From: DAHUYF01 sp963838385
GTDB taxonomy: Bacteria > Pseudomonadota > Alphaproteobacteria > ATCC43930 > CGMCC-115725
NCBI GenBank assembly: GCA_963838385.1
Contig: CAWIRE010000012.1
Location: forward strand, 176,934-240,933
Direction of reading: 5' to 3'
Length of the DNA stretch: 64,000 nt
Every line of letters starts with the position of its first letter. The first letter of the stretch is position 1. Under the pieces are notes generated by a model. It had not been told where the DNA came from and made no database searches. It saw only the letters and a list, made by a program, of their open reading frames with translations. This document shows positions 34,714 through 42,801 of the stretch, in pieces. The position numbers and the translations under genes were made by a program.

Positions 34714-36039
34714 ATGGCTGCGACCGTGCGCGTTCCCAACGATCTCGAGCCCTATTGGATGCCGTTCACCGCCAACCGCCAGTTCAAGGCGCGCCCGCGT
34801 CTGCTGACCGGCGCCAAGGGCTTGCACTACACCACCGCCGAGGGCCGCACCGTGCTCGACGGCACCGCCGGCCTCTGGTGCTGCAATGCCGGCCACGGCC
34901 ATCCCAGGATCGTCGCCGCGATCCAGGCGCAGGCGGCGGAGATGGATTACGCCCCCGCCTTCCAGATGGGCCATCCCAAGGCCTTCGAGCTGGCGGCGCG
35001 GGTGGCGGCGCTGGCGCCGGGCGATCTCGACCACGTCTTCTTCAGCAATTCCGGCTCCGAGGCGGTCGACACCGCGCTCAAGATCGCGCTGGCGTATCAC
35101 CGCGCGCGCGGCGAGGCCGGGCGCACGCGGCTCATCGGCCGCGAGCGGGGATATCACGGCGTGGGCTTCGGCGGCATGTCGGTCGGCGGCATGGGCAACA
35201 ACCGCAAGACCTTCGGGCCGATGCTGGGCGGCGTCGACCATCTGCCGCAGACCTATGACCGCAGCAAGCAGGCCTTCTCGCGCGGCGAGCCGGAATGGGG
35301 CGCGCATCTCGCCGACGAGCTGGAGCGGATCGTGGCGCTGCATGACGCCTCCACCATCGCCGCGGTCATCGTCGAGCCGGTGGCCTGCTCGGCGGGCGTG
35401 CTGATCCCGCCCAAGGGCTATCTGAAGCGCCTGCGCGAGATCACCAGCAAATACGGCATCCTCTTGATCTTCGACGAGGTCATCACCGGCTTCGGCCGGC
35501 TCGGCGCGGGTTTCGGCGCCGAGTATTTCGACGTGCAGCCCGACCTCATCACCTGCGCCAAGGGGCTGACCTCGGGCGCCGTGCCGATGGGCGCCACGAT
35601 CGCGCGCAAGCACATCTACGACACCTTCATGACCGGGCCCGAGCACGTCATCGAGCTCTTCCACGGCTATACCTACTCCGGCCATCCGCTGGCCTGCGCC
35701 GCCGGCCTCGCCGCGCTCGACGTTTATGCCGAGGAAGGGCTCTTCGCCAAGGTGCGCGATCTCGCACCCTATTGGGCCGATGCGGTGCATGGGCTCAAGG
35801 GCCTGCCGCATGTCGTCGATCTGCGCAATCTCGGCCTCATCGCCGCGGTCGAACTCGAGCCGATCGCCGGCCAGCCCGCCAAGCGCGCCTTCGACGCCTT
35901 CCTGCGCGCCTACGAGGCGGGCTTGCTGGTGCGCACCACCGGCGACATCATCGCGCTGTCGCCGCCGCTCACCATCACCAAGGCCACGATCGACGAGATC
36001 TTCGGCAAGCTCGCGAACGTGTTGAAGGAGACGCCGTAG
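34714..36039 (+). CDS. Class III aminotransferase (beta-alanine or omega-amino acid : pyruvate)
   Basis: The 441-residue PLP enzyme matches omega-amino acid/beta-alanine-pyruvate transaminases: LWCCNAGHGHPRIVAAIQAQ, FFSNSGSEAVDTALKIALAYHRARG, ERGYHGVGFGGMSVGGM, FDEVITGFGRLGAGFGAEYFDV, and the PLP Lys in LITCAKGLTSGAVPMGA. In this setting it would convert beta-alanine to malonate semialdehyde, the last step of the pathway. The GAGGAG site sits nine bases before the ATG at 34714 but touches the ATG at 34705, so 34714 is the better start. Confidence 0.92.
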   Translation: MAATVRVPNDLEPYWMPFTANRQFKARPRLLTGAKGLHYTTAEGRTVLDGTAGLWCCNAGHGHPRIVAAIQAQAAEMDYAPAFQMGHPKAFELAARVAALAPGDLDHVFFSNSGSEAVDTALKIALAYHRARGEAGRTRLIGRERGYHGVGFGGMSVGGMGNNRKTFGPMLGGVDHLPQTYDRSKQAFSRGEPEWGAHLADELERIVALHDASTIAAVIVEPVACSAGVLIPPKGYLKRLREITSKYGILLIFDEVITGFGRLGAGFGAEYFDVQPDLITCAKGLTSGAVPMGATIARKHIYDTFMTGPEHVIELFHGYTYSGHPLACAAGLAALDVYAEEGLFAKVRDLAPYWADAVHGLKGLPHVVDLRNLGLIAAVELEPIAGQPAKRAFDAFLRAYEAGLLVRTTGDIIALSPPLTITKATIDEIFGKLANVLKETP

Positions 36040-36069
36040 GCGAACTCGCGCGGCTGCGGCAGAGCCAAT

Positions 36070-36221
36070 CCCCCTCTCCGCCCAGGGGGCGGAGAGGGCC
36101 GGGGTGAGGTGGGAACGCCGCAGCGTCCGCAGCGCTGCTCCAAACGGGCCTGATGCCCAGCAGCATTCCTGCGCACCCACCTCATCCTAAATCCTTCTCC
36201 GCCCTCAAGGGCGGAGAAGGA
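36070..36221. repeat. REP/BIME-type palindromic repeat pair
   Basis: Two hairpins of the same family lie in the gap after the transaminase gene: CCCTCTCCGCCC (36072-36083) with GGGCGGAGAGGG (36087-36098), and TCCTTCTCCGCCC (36192-36204) with GGGCGGAGAAGGA (36209-36221). Between them GGGGTGAGGTGGG (36101-36113) and its near-complement CCCACCTCATCC (36177-36188) face each other, so the pair is an inverted composite. Related elements occur at five other places in this window. Confidence 0.8.
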
Positions 36222-36256
36222 CTTTCCGCTGCCATTTGGGTGCGCGGAACGATCGC

Positions 36257-36976
36257 CTATCTCACCCCGATCCCCTTCAGCACGACCCCCACCATCGTCT
36301 TCGTCGCCTTGGCGAAGACCTCTTCGTCGAGCTTGTCCTTGCCCAGCACGGCGGCGATCTGGGAGGCGAAATCGGCATAGGTCTGGGTCATCGCCCAGAT
36401 CATGAAAAGGAGATGCTCGGGCTCGACCGGGTCGATCTTGCCCTCGGCCGCCCAGCCGCGGATGGTCGCGGCCTTCTCGCGCACCAGGCGTTTGAGGCGC
36501 TTCTTGAGGAAGGGCTCGACGTGGCGGGCGCCGGAGATCAGCTCCATCGCCCAGAGCCGCGAGGGCTCCGGCAGCGTGCGCGAGCTTTCGAGCTTGCGCG
36601 CGATATAGCGGCCGAGCGCGTCGGCGGGGTCGGCGCCGGGGCGGATCTCGTCCATGGCGTCGAGCCAGATCTCGAGAATGTTGTCGAGCACACCGGCATA
36701 GAGCACCTGCTTGGTGCGGAAATAGTAGTGCAGGTTGGGCTTCGGCACGCCGGCCTTGCGCGCGATCTCGGCGGTGCTGGCGCCGTTGAAGCCCTTCTTG
36801 GCGAAGACCGCTTCGGCCGCCTTGAGGATGCGCGCCTCGTTGCGCTCGCGGATGGCGGCGCGGCCGTTGACCGGCGTGCCGTTCAGCCGCCGCGCAGGCT
36901 GGCGCGCCCGCGCGCGCCTCAGTTCCCCCGGCATGTCCTTGAGGCGGCGAAGGCTTTCGATCTCCGGTCTCGCCAT
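36257..36976 (-). CDS. rutR: RutR-like TetR family regulator of pyrimidine use
   Basis: The 239-residue protein has a TetR helix-turn-helix at about 57-85 (GASTAEIARKAGVPKPNLHYYFRTKQVLYAGVL) and a C-terminal ligand domain with PEHLLFMIWAMTQTYADFASQIAAVLGK, the pattern of RutR/YcdC proteins that bind uracil or thymine. An unusual Arg-rich N-terminal extension of about 40 residues precedes the HTH. It is divergent from preT-preA; two RutR-type sites lie between them, and a third lies before the dihydropyrimidinase gene. It is therefore the likely regulator of the whole cluster. Confidence 0.87.
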   Translation of the reverse strand: MARPEIESLRRLKDMPGELRRARARQPARRLNGTPVNGRAAIRERNEARILKAAEAVFAKKGFNGASTAEIARKAGVPKPNLHYYFRTKQVLYAGVLDNILEIWLDAMDEIRPGADPADALGRYIARKLESSRTLPEPSRLWAMELISGARHVEPFLKKRLKRLVREKAATIRGWAAEGKIDPVEPEHLLFMIWAMTQTYADFASQIAAVLGKDKLDEEVFAKATKTMVGVVLKGIGVR

Positions 36977-37041
36977 GGCGCTCCCTTTCCCCGACCGGCT
37001 TCTTTATCCGCGCGGCGCGGCAGGCGTCAAAAGGAAATTTC

Positions 37042-37090
37042 CTGACCGCTCGTTCAAAGCTTGATCAAGCGGTCAGGTTCTGAATAAAGT
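37042..37090 (+). promoter_or_regulatory. Tandem RutR-like operators and preT promoter
   Basis: Two sites of the TTGACC-N4-GGTCAA type lie between rutR and preT: CTGACCGCTCGTTCAA (37042-37057) and TTGATCAAGCGGTCAG (37061-37076). Together they also form an outer inverted repeat, CTGACCGCT with AGCGGTCAG. The TTGATC of the second site doubles as a -35 box with TAAAGT (37085-37090) as -10, so a bound regulator would block transcription of preT and of rutR itself. A GC hairpin (37100-37119) lies in the leader. Confidence 0.6.
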
Positions 37091-37141
37091 TGGGAAAGGC
37101 CCGCCGCCCGAGCGGCGGGGCATAAGCAGGGTGGCTGAGGC

Positions 37142-38503
37142 ATGACGAAAGAGGGTGCCGGCGGGCAGCCGGACATCGCCGCCGGGCGGCTTTCGCCCGA
37201 GGCCTATCTCGCGCATTTCGCCGACGTCCATCCGCCGCTGGCGCGCGAGGCGGCGGTGGTCGAGGCCAATCGCTGCTATTTCTGCTACGACGCGCCCTGC
37301 ATCGAGGCCTGCCCCACCGGCATCGACATCCCGCAATTCATCCGCCAGATCGCCACCGACAATATCGCGGGCTCCGGCCGCACCATCCTGGAGGCCAACA
37401 TCTTCGGCGGCAGCTGCGCCCGGGTCTGCCCGACCGAGGTGCTGTGCGAAGCCGCCTGCGTGCGTCTCGCCCAGGAAGGCAAGCCCATCGCCATCGGCCG
37501 GCTGCAGCGCTACGCCACCGATCCGCTGCTCGAGGAGGGGCGCCACCCCTTCGCCCGCGCGCCGCGCACGGGCAAGCGCGTCGCCGTGGTCGGCGGCGGT
37601 CCGGCCGGGGTCTCCTGCGCCCATCGCCTGGCGATGCTCGGCCATGACGTCACGGTCTTCGAGGCGCGCGAGCGGCTGGGCGGGCTCAACGAATACGGCG
37701 TCGCCGAATACAAGGTGCCCTTCCATTTCGCCCGCAACGAGCTCGATTTCATCCTCGGCATCGGCGGCATCGAGCTCCAGACCGGCAAGGCGCTCGGCCG
37801 CGGCCTGGCGCTCTCGGAGCTGCGCCGCACCTTCGATGCCGTCTTCCTGGGCATGGGACTTGCAGGCGTGAACGCGCTGGCCTGTGCGGGAGAAGATCTG
37901 AAAGGCGTCATGAATGCGGTCGATTACATCGCCGAGCTGCGCCAGACGGCGAACTTCGCCAGCTTGGCCGTCGGGCGGCGCGTCGTCGTCATTGGCGGCG
38001 GCAATACCGCCATCGACGTTGCGGTGCAGACCCGCCGGCTCGGCGCCGAGGACGTGACCCTGGTCTATCGCCGCGGCCCCGAGGCGATGGGTGCCACATC
38101 GCATGAGCAGGAGTTTGCGCAAATCAACGGCGTGAAGATCAAACATTGGGCAAAGCCGGTGCGGCTCCTCGGCAAGGACGGCCATGTCGCCGAGGCGGTG
38201 TTCGAATATACGCGGATGGTAAACGGCAAGCTCGCCGGCACCGGCGAAACCTTCGCGCTGCCCGCCGACATGGTGTTCAAGGCGATCGGCCAGGTCTTCG
38301 TCGCCGATCCCCTGCGCGAGGGTGCCGCCGAGCCGCTCGATCTCGCCGATGGCCGCATCCGCGCCGATGACGAGGGCAGGACCTCGCTCGCCGGCGTCTG
38401 GGCCGGCGGCGATTGCACCGGGCGGGGCGAGGATCTGACGGTGCGCGCCGTCGAGGACGGCAAGCGCGCGGCGCTCTCGATCGACCGCGCGCTGCGCCGC
38501 TGA
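37142..38503 (+). CDS. preT: NAD-dependent dihydropyrimidine dehydrogenase, PreT subunit
   Basis: PreT passes electrons from NAD(P)H to PreA to reduce uracil and thymine. The 453-residue protein has an N-terminal double [4Fe-4S] region (NRCYFCYDAPCIEACPTGIDIP and CARVCPTEVLCEAACV), a first dinucleotide fold VAVVGGGPAGVSCAHRLAMLGHDVTVFE at about 144-171, a second VVVIGGGNTAIDVAVQTRRLGAEDVTLVYRRG and the C-terminal GVWAGGDCTGRGEDLTVRAVEDGKRAA. It is followed by preA after 11 bases. Confidence 0.94.
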   Translation: MTKEGAGGQPDIAAGRLSPEAYLAHFADVHPPLAREAAVVEANRCYFCYDAPCIEACPTGIDIPQFIRQIATDNIAGSGRTILEANIFGGSCARVCPTEVLCEAACVRLAQEGKPIAIGRLQRYATDPLLEEGRHPFARAPRTGKRVAVVGGGPAGVSCAHRLAMLGHDVTVFEARERLGGLNEYGVAEYKVPFHFARNELDFILGIGGIELQTGKALGRGLALSELRRTFDAVFLGMGLAGVNALACAGEDLKGVMNAVDYIAELRQTANFASLAVGRRVVVIGGGNTAIDVAVQTRRLGAEDVTLVYRRGPEAMGATSHEQEFAQINGVKIKHWAKPVRLLGKDGHVAEAVFEYTRMVNGKLAGTGETFALPADMVFKAIGQVFVADPLREGAAEPLDLADGRIRADDEGRTSLAGVWAGGDCTGRGEDLTVRAVEDGKRAALSIDRALRR

Positions 38504-38514
38504 AGGAGGGCATC

Positions 38515-39789
38515 ATGGCCGATCTCACGACGCGGATTGCCGGCATCAGATCCCCGAACCCGTTCTGGCTCGCCTCGGCGCCGCCCACCGACAAGGCATA
38601 CAACGTCGTGCGCGCCTTCCAGGCGGGCTGGGGCGGCGTGGTGTGGAAGACGCTGGGCGAGGACCCGCCGATCGTCAACACCAGCTCGCGCTATGGCGGG
38701 CTCTCCTACAAGGGCAATCGCGTCGCGGGATTCACCAATATCGAGCTGATCACCGACCGCCCGCTCGAGCTCAATCTGCGCGAGATCAAGCAGGTGAAGC
38801 GCGACTGGCCGGACCGCGCGCTCATCGTCTCGCTGATGGTGCCGTGCGAGGAGGAGAGCTGGAAGCGCATCCTGCCGCAGGTCGAGGAGACCGGCACCGA
38901 CGGCATCGAGCTCAATTTCGGCTGCCCCCACGGCATGTCCGAGCGCGGCATGGGCGCCGCCGTCGGCCAGGTGCCGGACTATGTCGAGATGGTGACGCGC
39001 TGGTGCAAGCAGCACTCGCGCATGCCGGTGATCGTCAAGCTCACCCCGAACGTCACCAACATCCTGGGGCCGGCGCGGGCGGCGGTGCGCGGCGGCGCCG
39101 ATGCGGTGAGCCTGATCAACACGCTGAACTCGATCATCGCCGTCGATCTCGACCAGATGGCGCCGACCCCGGTGGTGGACGGCAAGGGGACCCATGGCGG
39201 CTATTGCGGCCCGGCGGTGAAGCCGATCGCGCTGCACATGGTGGCGGAGATCGCGCGCGATCCCGAATGCCGCAACATCCCCATCGTCGGCATCGGCGGC
39301 ATCGAGAGCTGGCGCGACGCGGCCGAGTTCATGGCGCTGGGCGCCGGCGCGGTGCAGGTCTGCACCGCGGCCATGCATTACGGCTTCCGCATCGTCGGCG
39401 ACATGATCGACGGGCTCGGCCGCTGGATGGACGGCAAATCCTATCGCAGCCTCGAGGCCTTCAGCGGCAAGGCGGTGCCCAACGTCACCGACTGGCAGTT
39501 CCTCAACCTCAACTACCAGATCGTCGCGCGCATCGACCAGGATCTCTGCGTCAAATGCGGCCTCTGCCACATCGCCTGCGAGGACACGGCGCATCAGGCG
39601 ATCGCCGCCACGCGGCTGCACGGCGAGCGGCGCTACGAGGTCGTGGACAAGGAATGCGTCGGCTGCAATCTCTGCCTCTATGTGTGTCCGGTCGAGGATT
39701 GCATTACCATGGTGCGGATGGACCGGGACCAGCCGCATCTCGATTGGACCCAGCACCCCAACAACCCGCTGCGCAAGGCGGCGGAGTAG
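38515..39789 (+). CDS. preA: NAD-dependent dihydropyrimidine dehydrogenase, PreA subunit
   Basis: PreA is the catalytic FMN subunit. The 424-residue protein has a dihydroorotate dehydrogenase-like barrel (NPFWLASAPPTDKAYNVVRAFQAGWGGVVWKTLG, ELNFGCPHGMSERGMGAA with the catalytic Cys, VIVKLTPNVTNI and IVGIGGIESWRDAAEFMALGA) and a C-terminal ferredoxin domain with CVKCGLCHIAC and CVGCNLCLYVCPV. With PreT it makes dihydrouracil or dihydrothymine, the first step of the pathway. AAGGAGGG lies before the ATG. Confidence 0.96.
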   Translation: MADLTTRIAGIRSPNPFWLASAPPTDKAYNVVRAFQAGWGGVVWKTLGEDPPIVNTSSRYGGLSYKGNRVAGFTNIELITDRPLELNLREIKQVKRDWPDRALIVSLMVPCEEESWKRILPQVEETGTDGIELNFGCPHGMSERGMGAAVGQVPDYVEMVTRWCKQHSRMPVIVKLTPNVTNILGPARAAVRGGADAVSLINTLNSIIAVDLDQMAPTPVVDGKGTHGGYCGPAVKPIALHMVAEIARDPECRNIPIVGIGGIESWRDAAEFMALGAGAVQVCTAAMHYGFRIVGDMIDGLGRWMDGKSYRSLEAFSGKAVPNVTDWQFLNLNYQIVARIDQDLCVKCGLCHIACEDTAHQAIAATRLHGERRYEVVDKECVGCNLCLYVCPVEDCITMVRMDRDQPHLDWTQHPNNPLRKAAE

Positions 39790-39799
39790 GAGAGAGGCC

Positions 39800-41038
39800 G
39801 TGCGCGGCGCGCAGAATCTCAAGATCGACCAGCAGCGCCTGTGGCAGAGCCTGATGGCGATGGCCGAGATCGGCGCCACCGAGAAGGGCGGCTCCAAACG
39901 GCTGGCGCTCACCGACCTCGACAAGCAAGGCCGCGACCTCTTCGTGCGCTGGTGCAAGGAGGCGGGGTGCAGCGTCAGCATCGACCGCATGGGCAACATC
40001 TTCGCCCGCCGCCCCGGCAAGCGTCCCGATCTGCCGCCGGTGGTCACCGGCAGCCATCTCGACACCCAGCCCACCGGCGGCAAGTTCGACGGCGTCTTCG
40101 GCGTGCTGGCCGGGCTCGAGGTGATCCGCACGCTCAACGATCTCGGCTACGAGACCGACGCGCCGATCGAGGTCAGCGTCTGGACCAACGAGGAAGGCTC
40201 GCGCTTCGCTCCGGCGATGGTCGCCTCCGGCGTCTTCGCCGGTGTCTTCACCGAGGAATACGGCTTGAGCCGCGCCGATCTCGACGGCAAGACCATCGGC
40301 GCGGAGCTGCAGCGCATCGGCTATGCCGGCCCGGCGCCGGTCGGCGGCCGGCCGTTCAAGGCCTTCTTCGAGGCGCATATCGAGCAGGGCCCGATCCTCG
40401 AGGCCGAGCGCAAGACCATCGGCGTGGTCCAGGGCATCCAGGGCATCCGCTGGTTCGAGGCGACGATCAGCGGCAGCGAGAGCCATGCCGGCACGACGCC
40501 GATGAACCGCCGCAAGGACGCGCTCCTGGGCGCGGCGCGGCTCGTCGATCGCATCAACCGCATCGGCCTCGACCACGCGCCCGGCGTCTCCACCGTGGGG
40601 CTGATGCAGGTGCGGCCCAATTCGCGCAACACCATTCCCGGCAGCGTCTTCCTCACCGTCGATCTGCGCCATCCCAGCGACGAGGCGCTGCTGCGGATGA
40701 GGGCGGAGCTCGAGGCGGCGGTGAAGGAGATCTGTGCCGCGCAGGGACTCTCGGCCGAGTGCAACGAGATCTGGCATTCGCCGGCGGTGCATTACAACGA
40801 GGGCTGCATCGCCGCCGTGCGCCGCGCCGCCGAGCAACTCGGCTACGGTCATCGCGACATCGTCTCCGGCGCCGGCCACGATGCCGGCTATATCAGCCGC
40901 GTCGCGCCGGTCGGCATGGTCTTCATCCCCTGCGCCGACGGCATCAGCCACAACGAGGTCGAGAGCGCGACCGCCGAGGACCTGGCCGCCGGGTGCAATG
41001 TGCTGCTGCATGCCATGCTCGAGCATGCCGCGGGATGA
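39800..41038 (+). CDS. M20-family N-carbamoyl amino acid hydrolase (hydantoinase/carbamoylase type)
   Basis: This 412-residue zinc hydrolase matches the AmaB/HyuC/beta-ureidopropionase group: VVTGSHLDTQPTGGKFDGVFGVLAGLEVIR at about 73-102 with His and Asp metal ligands, VWTNEEGSRFAPAMVASG, FFEAHIEQGPILEAE, SESHAGTTPMNRRKDAL and GAGHDAGYISRVAPVGMVFIPCADGISHNE. It would hydrolyse N-carbamoyl-beta-alanine, which is also the job of the nitrilase-type enzyme encoded at 32282-33145. The start is GTG at 39800 behind AGGAGAGAGG; no ATG gives a full family N-terminus. Confidence 0.9.
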   Translation: MRGAQNLKIDQQRLWQSLMAMAEIGATEKGGSKRLALTDLDKQGRDLFVRWCKEAGCSVSIDRMGNIFARRPGKRPDLPPVVTGSHLDTQPTGGKFDGVFGVLAGLEVIRTLNDLGYETDAPIEVSVWTNEEGSRFAPAMVASGVFAGVFTEEYGLSRADLDGKTIGAELQRIGYAGPAPVGGRPFKAFFEAHIEQGPILEAERKTIGVVQGIQGIRWFEATISGSESHAGTTPMNRRKDALLGAARLVDRINRIGLDHAPGVSTVGLMQVRPNSRNTIPGSVFLTVDLRHPSDEALLRMRAELEAAVKEICAAQGLSAECNEIWHSPAVHYNEGCIAAVRRAAEQLGYGHRDIVSGAGHDAGYISRVAPVGMVFIPCADGISHNEVESATAEDLAAGCNVLLHAMLEHAAG

Positions 41039-41057
41039 CCGGCGGGACGCCGCGGCG

Positions 41058-41894
41058 ATGGTCGATCTCATCGAGGACAAGGCGGTGACGAGGGGCGGAG
41101 GCCGCGCGCCGGCGCCGCCGGCGGTGGAGATCAGCGGTCTCAACCTCGTCTTCGCGGCGGGCGACGCGCCGGTGACCGCGCTCGCCAATGTCGACCTCAC
41201 CGTCCCGCGCGGCGATTTCGTCTCGCTGATCGGCCCGTCGGGCTGCGGCAAGACCACGCTGCTGCGCGTCATGGCCGATCTCGAGCGCGCGACCTCGGGC
41301 ACGGTGCGCGTCAACGGCGTCTCGCCCGAGGCGGCGCGGCTGGCCCGCGCCTATGGCTATGTCTTCCAGGCGCCGGCGCTCTATGCCTGGCGCTCGGTGA
41401 TGCGCAACGTGACCTTGCCGCTGGAGATCATGGGCCTGCCGCGCGCCGAGCGGCAGGAGCGCGCGCGCCGCGTGCTCGATCTCGTCAATCTCGGCGGCTT
41501 CGAGCGCAAATTCCCCTGGCAGCTCTCCGGCGGCATGCAGCAGCGCGTCTCGATCGCCCGCGCGCTCTCCTTCGATCCCGAGCTGCTGCTGATGGACGAG
41601 CCGTTCGGCGCGCTCGACGAGATCATCCGCGACCATCTCAACGAGCAGCTGCTGCGGCTCTGGCAGCGCACCGGCAAGACGGTGATCTTTGTCACCCATT
41701 CGATCCCCGAGGCGGTGTTCCTGTCGACGCGCATCGTGGTGATGAGCCCGCGCCCGGGCCGCATCATCGACATCATCGACAGCGACCTGCCGCTCGACCG
41801 CACCCTCGACATCCGCGAATCCGCAGGCTTCGCCGCCATCGCCCACCGGGTGCGCGCCGGCCTCAAGGCCGGGCACAGCTATGACGACGCCTGA
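41058..41894 (+). CDS. ABC transporter ATPase (TauB/SsuB/ThiZ type)
   Basis: The 278-residue ATPase has Walker A LIGPSGCGKTTLLRV at about 60-74, signature LSGGMQQRVSIARAL, Walker B LLLMDEPFGALDE and the switch His in FVTHSIPEAVFLSTRIVVMSPRPGRI. These are typical of nitrate/sulfonate/pyrimidine-precursor importers. Gene order with two permeases and an NMT1-like binding protein directly after the pyd genes suggests uptake of uracil, thymine or a related pyrimidine. Start at ATG 41058; an ATG 33 bases earlier is possible. Confidence 0.92.
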   Translation: MVDLIEDKAVTRGGGRAPAPPAVEISGLNLVFAAGDAPVTALANVDLTVPRGDFVSLIGPSGCGKTTLLRVMADLERATSGTVRVNGVSPEAARLARAYGYVFQAPALYAWRSVMRNVTLPLEIMGLPRAERQERARRVLDLVNLGGFERKFPWQLSGGMQQRVSIARALSFDPELLLMDEPFGALDEIIRDHLNEQLLRLWQRTGKTVIFVTHSIPEAVFLSTRIVVMSPRPGRIIDIIDSDLPLDRTLDIRESAGFAAIAHRVRAGLKAGHSYDDA

Positions 41895-42801
41895 GCAGGC
41901 GCCCGGGCCCCGTTCGCTCGGCGAGCGGCTCGCCGGCGGCAGCGCGCTGCCGATGGCGGCGGTGCTGCTGGCGCTGCTCGCCCTCTGGTATGTCGGCACG
42001 GTCTGGCTCAACGCGCCGCTGGTCATCGACGCCTATGAGCGCCACGGCGTCACCGACTGGACCTTCGACCGGCTCGTCACCGACACCATGGAGATGGAGC
42101 GGCCGCTGCTGCCGGCGCCGCACCAGATCCTGGCCGAGCTCGACAAGACCGTGCTCGAGGTGGCGCCGAGCTCGCGCCACAGCCTGGTCTATCACGGCTG
42201 GGTGACGCTCTCCTCGGCGCTGCTGGGCTTCGCCTTCGGCACGCTGCTCGGCATCGTGCTGGCGGTCGGCATCGTCCATCTGCGCACGCTCGAGCGCTCG
42301 CTGATGCCGTGGATCATCGCCTCGCAGACCGTGCCGATCCTGGCGATCGCGCCGATGATCATCGTCGTGCTGGGCTCGATGGGCTTCGTCGGCCTCGTGC
42401 CCAAGGCGATCATCTCGGCCTATCTCTGCTTCTTCCCGGTGACCATCGGCATGGTCAAGGGGCTGACCTCGCCCGATCCCATCCATCTCGATCTCGTGCG
42501 CACCTACAGCGCCTCGACCGCGCAGATCTTCTGGAAGCTGCGCTGGCCCTTCTCGACCGTCTATCTCTTCGCCAGCCTCAAGGTCGCGGTGGCGCTGTCG
42601 ATCGTCGGCGCCATCGTCGGCGAGCTGCCGACCGGCGCCCAGGCCGGGCTCGGCGCGCGCCTGCTCAGCGGCTCCTATTACGGTCAGACGGTGCAGATCT
42701 GGGCGGTGCTGGTGGTGGCCGCCTTCGTCGCCGGGCTGTCGGTCGCGGCCGTCGGGCTGGCCGAACGCCTCACCCTCGCGCGCATGGGCGGCCGGCCATG
42801 A
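41881..42801 (+). CDS. ABC transporter permease (pyrimidine-type importer), 1
   Basis: The 306-residue BPD_transp_1-type permease has about six membrane segments and the conserved cytoplasmic loop KAIISAYLCFFPVTIGMVKGLTSPDPIHLDLVRTYSAS. Its N-terminal part carries a long periplasmic loop (about 45-80). It overlaps the ATPase gene by 14 bases and the next permease gene by four, so the three are translated together. Confidence 0.92.
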   Translation: MTTPEQAPGPRSLGERLAGGSALPMAAVLLALLALWYVGTVWLNAPLVIDAYERHGVTDWTFDRLVTDTMEMERPLLPAPHQILAELDKTVLEVAPSSRHSLVYHGWVTLSSALLGFAFGTLLGIVLAVGIVHLRTLERSLMPWIIASQTVPILAIAPMIIVVLGSMGFVGLVPKAIISAYLCFFPVTIGMVKGLTSPDPIHLDLVRTYSASTAQIFWKLRWPFSTVYLFASLKVAVALSIVGAIVGELPTGAQAGLGARLLSGSYYGQTVQIWAVLVVAAFVAGLSVAAVGLAERLTLARMGGRP

